Shown: piece by piece, positions 61,700 to 64,000 of the stretch
Layout of the letters: the number at the start of each line of letters is the position of its first letter
Numbering within the stretch: the first letter of the stretch is position 1
Assembly (NCBI RefSeq): GCF_032714615.1
Contig: NZ_JAWDKA010000007.1
Span: 36,039 to 100,038, forward strand
DNA length: 64,000 nucleotides
Reading direction: 5' to 3'
Source of the DNA: Methanorbis furvi
GTDB lineage: Archaea > Halobacteriota > Methanomicrobia > Methanomicrobiales > Methanocorpusculaceae
Position numbers and translations under genes: made by a program
Notes under the pieces: generated by a model
What the model saw: only the letters and a program-made list of their open reading frames with translations
The model's database searches: none
What the model was told of the DNA's origin: nothing

Positions 61700-61901
61700 C
61701 TTCTTTTTCGTTGTTTTTCAAAATTAAGACAAAATTTGCCTTTGTTTTCGTTCTGAGTTCAGAAATGGCTGTATCAAGCATTTTGCCTGCGTTTAAGCCT
61801 CCGTTCTTGATAAACTCGTAAGTCTCGGGATCGATTGTTGTGTGTAACCTTTTTCTAATCCTTTGGATTACCGTTTTTTTCGCTTTTCCTCTGTTTTGCA
61901 T
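61638..61901 (-). CDS. Ribbon-helix-helix-like protein ending inside tRNA-Thr
   Basis: 87 aa from ATG 61901 (MQNRGKAKKT), with AGGAG about 9 nt before it. The core RLHTTIDPETYEFIKNGGLN is like RHH/Arc-type DNA-binding proteins of archaeal plasmids and viruses. The last ~17 residues (TRFELVTSSLPRTRYAS) are encoded by the antisense of the tRNA, which strongly suggests that the stop was replaced when the element recombined with the tRNA. A longer in-frame start at 62024 exists. Confidence 0.6.
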   Translation of the reverse strand: MQNRGKAKKTVIQRIRKRLHTTIDPETYEFIKNGGLNAGKMLDTAISELRTKTKANFVLILKNNEKEEPQTRFELVTSSLPRTRYAS

Positions 61902-62072
61902 TTCTCTTTTCTCCTGTCCGGACACGTCCAGACACATGTGGACATTTTTGTATGCATAATGATCGGTCTGGCCGGTCATAAAACAGGGTTCCTCAATGGT
62001 TACCTGATCATCGATAGTGGTCATCGGGCACTTTCACATCGCGCGGTCTGGGATTTATCATGATACGGGTCG

Positions 62073-62312
62073 ATGATTTCAGAGCCTATGAAAAAATTAA
62101 CATCAGACGGTTGTGCTGATGTGATCCCGGAACCCGATCATAGGCGCAACAGAGGTTTAGAGAAGGGGAGCCGAAAACGGCAGCAACCCGGATCACGGGA
62201 TCACGAGATGCACAAGAAGAAAATAGATTACAGTGATCCATTCGTCCGGGCGCTGTTATCTCCTGTTATCATCGGACGGTTAAGAGAAATTCTTGCAGAA
62301 GAGGACACCTAA
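62073..62312 (+). CDS. Short hypothetical protein, 79 aa
   Basis: Basic, Arg/Lys-rich, with a charged N-terminus and a more typical end (MHKKKIDYSDPFVRALLSPV). The ATG at 62208 is an alternative start of a 34-aa peptide. No family recognised and no strong ribosome binding site. It overlaps the frame of the next gene's upstream part. Kept as possible gene of the integrated element. Confidence 0.35.
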   Translation: MISEPMKKLTSDGCADVIPEPDHRRNRGLEKGSRKRQQPGSRDHEMHKKKIDYSDPFVRALLSPVIIGRLREILAEEDT

Positions 62313-62361
62313 TCCTCTCTGTTTCAGATGGTATTATGTCACCTCGGGTAAATGGTTATTC

Positions 62362-62820
62362 ATGGCGGTGAATGCAAAACTCAGTTTATCCCTCATGATC
62401 ATGGTGAGTATGATCTTCGTGTTTTGTGCAGGTTGTGTATCAATGTCGGATCCGATTGTTGGAACATGGCATATGAAAGAAGGGGGTATGGGAACGATAG
62501 ATCTTGAGTTCTACGACAACGGTCAGGGAACTGCCCATGCCTATGTCGATAAAGGTGTAGAATCTGCTTCTGATTATGGTTTAAATGGATATGTGAAGAA
62601 GATTGTTTTCGATTTCGCCTATCAAAAAGTGGGAAATCTCACATATTCGGCGACTATATTAGGGGCACATGTTGAATCATATACGGGACAGAGTACTTAT
62701 ATTTCCGGTAATCAGCTACCCGATACCTCATTTGGCATGTTTGAGATTCATTTTGGGGCAAGATTGAAAAAAACCCTTGAATGGACTTGGCACGGCGAAA
62801 CGGATATTCTAACAAGATAA
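62362..62820 (+). CDS. Lipoprotein, 152 aa
   Basis: Start MAVNAKLSLSLMIMVSMIFV, then the lipobox FCAGC, so the cysteine at residue 25 or so should be lipidated after export. The mature part begins VSMSDPIVGTWHMKEG and looks like a small beta-rich domain; AT-richer codons than core genes. Typical surface lipoprotein of methanogens. Function unknown. Confidence 0.65.
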   Translation: MAVNAKLSLSLMIMVSMIFVFCAGCVSMSDPIVGTWHMKEGGMGTIDLEFYDNGQGTAHAYVDKGVESASDYGLNGYVKKIVFDFAYQKVGNLTYSATILGAHVESYTGQSTYISGNQLPDTSFGMFEIHFGARLKKTLEWTWHGETDILTR

Positions 62821-62830
62821 TCTCCTTATT

Positions 62831-63103
62831 TTTAAGCCCATGTGTATGTGTGTGGGTAAGAAAAAAAGTGTATCTCTGAAAAAGTCCGACCGGACGGTCT
62901 GTCTGTGTGTATGTATGTGTGTGTCTGTTTCTTCTTTCTTCTTCTTTCTTGTACTGTACTTAGTACTAGTACTAAATAATAATAATATAATATAAAAAAA
63001 AAGCTATTGATGAGAGGTTTTTCCGGTCGGACGTCCGCACGTCCGGTCGGACTTTACCGTCCATAGAGATTTTTTCTTAAGCCCGTGTGTATGTGTGTGG
63101 GTA
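62831..63103. repeat. Iteron- and GT-rich region, possible replication/control locus of the element
   Basis: A 28-nt direct repeat with two mismatches, TTTAAGCCCATGTGTATGTG.. (62831-62858) and CTTAAGCCCGTGTGTATGTG.. (63076-63103), bounds the region. Inside are palindromic GTCCGACCGGAC (62884-62895), TCCGGTCGGACGT (63022-63034) and GTCCGGTCGGAC (63041-63052), plus GT-rich runs (62900-62930), and an AT-only tract (62965-63000) that could unwind. This combination is typical of plasmid or virus origins, but no replication initiator gene is seen nearby in this window. Confidence 0.5.
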
Positions 63104-63343
63104 TCAGTCTTTGAGCAGTCGCTTGATCTCTTTCTGAATCTCGGGGTTTTTCAAGAGTTCAAAAAATTGGTAGGTTACTGCGTCCACTCCCATTTCACGA
63201 CGGGCAAGATCTGAGATGATGAGCGTATAGAGATATTCGCTCATGGACTCAAAGGGTGCATCATCCTTTTCAATGAGGGTTTTCACCTTCCCTAATGTTT
63301 CTGGACTCAAGCGGCAAGCAATTTGAGCCTTTTTCGTTACCAT
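63104..63343 (-). CDS. CopG/RHH-like DNA-binding protein
   Basis: 79 aa, MVTKKAQIACRLSPETLGKV start: a short beta strand and two helices (KVKTLIEKDDAPFESMSEYL) as in ribbon-helix-helix repressors, then a helical tail. Its stop touches the iteron-repeat region end. TTTTAATAAC 25-30 nt upstream implies a leaderless transcript. Likely copy-number or partition regulator of the element; inference. Confidence 0.6.
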   Translation of the reverse strand: MVTKKAQIACRLSPETLGKVKTLIEKDDAPFESMSEYLYTLIISDLARREMGVDAVTYQFFELLKNPEIQKEIKRLLKD

Positions 63344-63481
63344 ACTATGAGGTGTGGCGTATGTGTTATTAAAACGACACCCATAAATAGAACCCATGTG
63401 TATGTATGTATGCACTTGTGTTATCTATGTGTTATAACTCTCGTGTAAACAGACCGCGAGCGCGGAGGAGTTGAGAAAAAA

Positions 63482-63631
63482 ATAGCATCAAACTTTAGCC
63501 TATACATCGGAGATTCCGATGCTAAAATTTGGAATAAATTTCTGGAAATGATACCCAAAGGAAAAGCGTCCAAAATAATCATGGCGCTCATTCGTGGGTA
63601 TGTAGAAGGGAGATTTGTATTGAATGCCTGA
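63482..63631 (+). CDS. Small RHH-like peptide, start unclear (possible frameshift at A7)
   Basis: The frame reads IASNFSLYIGDSDAKIWNKF..., then KASKIIMALIRGYVEG and stops at 63631, overlapping the next start by 8 nt. There is no good start codon in this frame: a GGAGG (63464-63468) with TTG 63471 lies just upstream, but the A7 run 63476-63482 puts it one base out of frame. An extra A or slippage would join TTG-RKK-IASNF. Either an indel, a sequence error, or an ATA start. Coupling to the next gene supports reality. Confidence 0.4.
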   Translation: MASNFSLYIGDSDAKIWNKFLEMIPKGKASKIIMALIRGYVEGRFVLNA

Positions 63632-63998
63632 TCTGAAGATTTACTTCACAGATGATGAAGACGACCTGAGAAAATGGTTCAAACAGACCTATGGAGATCG
63701 TTGTTCTGCAGTACTTAAGGACTACATCAAGACTCTTGCGAAGGGTTCCGAGGGCGGCGGTGGATCCACACCGATCACAAACGGCCCGGCTGATATCATC
63801 CGGCGGGCTTTCGCTGACGTGACCAACGAAGCAAGATGGATCTCTGAGATGCGATCCTGCGAACTGAACCCGAGTGATGTTGTTAGGCGGCGTTTGTCCG
63901 ACATGAAAGTAAGATATCCCGGTCTGAACATCGAACTGATAGAAGAGATGAAGAAAACATATCCGATCCTTGCGAAAATCGGAGGACTGACAGAATGA
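63624..63998 (+). CDS. Hypothetical protein of the integrated element, 124 aa
   Basis: MPDLKIYFTDDEDDLRKWFK start, then LKDYIKTLAKGSEGGGGSTP linker and a helical C-terminus with IRRAFADVTNEARWI. It begins inside the small peptide gene after GGGAG and ends in TGA overlapping ATG 63995 of a next gene, so it sits in an operon. Shape (short folded domain, Gly linker) resembles accessory DNA-binding proteins of archaeal plasmids. Not recognised. Confidence 0.6.
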   Translation: MPDLKIYFTDDEDDLRKWFKQTYGDRCSAVLKDYIKTLAKGSEGGGGSTPITNGPADIIRRAFADVTNEARWISEMRSCELNPSDVVRRRLSDMKVRYPGLNIELIEEMKKTYPILAKIGGLTE

Positions 63999-64000
63999 CC
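63995..64000 (+). CDS. Start of a further gene (cut by window end)
   Basis: ATGACC overlaps the TGA of the preceding gene in the ATGA style seen in other coupled genes of this window. Only two codons are visible, so no product can be given. Confidence 0.25.

Noticed and set aside
62881..63060. CRISPR array
   Set aside because: Repeated GTCCGACCGGAC units are palindromic and irregularly spaced, with no uniform spacers and no cas genes in the window.

Overview
The window looks like the chromosome of a hydrogenotrophic methanogen of the order Methanomicrobiales, possibly Methanocorpusculum (inferred from gene content and a mid-range GC; no rRNA is present to test it). It carries a methanopterin enzyme (Mch) and a typical archaeal information-processing set: Orc1/Cdc6, PCNA, PriS, PriL, GINS, TBP, TFS, FttA/aCPSF1, proteasome beta subunit, Nop10, aIF2-alpha, S17e, S27e, L44e, S3Ae, Elp3 and sn-glycerol-1-phosphate dehydrogenase. 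Many starts look leaderless, with a TATA-like box about 25-35 nt upstream; others have GGAGG-type ribosome binding sites.

Layout. 1-5.5 kb: MFS transporter end, TPR protein, tRNA-Val, mch, ferredoxin, M20 peptidase. 5.5-6.5 kb: a 531-bp inverted-repeat element and a hairpin-rich stretch. 6.5-15.5 kb: thiI-larE, thpR-cca, a broken SdpI-like gene, an RNase H-TrmO fusion and an AT-rich, probably acquired gene. 15.7-26.9 kb: Mrp ATPase, orc1, dapA-dapB, an HD/ThiN/S17e operon, acyl-CoA ligase, pcn-priL, TBP, TFS. 27-39.6 kb: archaeosortase A, HIT, proteasome beta and FttA, xseAB, small heat-shock protein with an operator-like palindrome, and an internally duplicated CBS/ParB-like protein. 39.8-46.8 kb: a long minus-strand run coupling translation, replication and repair (Elp3, PriS, GINS, L44e, S27e, aIF2-alpha, Nop10, PAC2, EndoQ). 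47-61.5 kb: ADP-ribosylglycohydrolase, lipid-backbone enzyme, DUF63/SpoIIM membrane pair, ProRS, NusA-HisE, an IS481-type insertion sequence, and an S15-RecJ-Pcc1-S3Ae operon with a hairpin-rich leader.

From tRNA-Thr at 61.63 kb to the window end the content changes: small ribbon-helix-helix-like genes, a lipoprotein, GT-rich simple repeats and palindromic GTCCGACCGGAC iterons beside an AT-rich tract. The first gene after the tRNA runs antisense into it. This is best read as one end of an element integrated at the 3' end of tRNA-Thr, with a candidate replication or control region at 62.83-63.10 kb.

Three recurrent classes of intergenic inverted repeat occur: the 5.56-6.09 kb element; 'family A' (TTTTGAAACGCGAAT ends, T-flanked ATCGCC hairpins, abutting stop codons); and 'family B' (CCCACGGAAAAACGGA arms). 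They look like non-autonomous mobile repeats, some probably working as bidirectional terminators. No CRISPR array, cas gene, rRNA or classical multi-gene defence island was seen.
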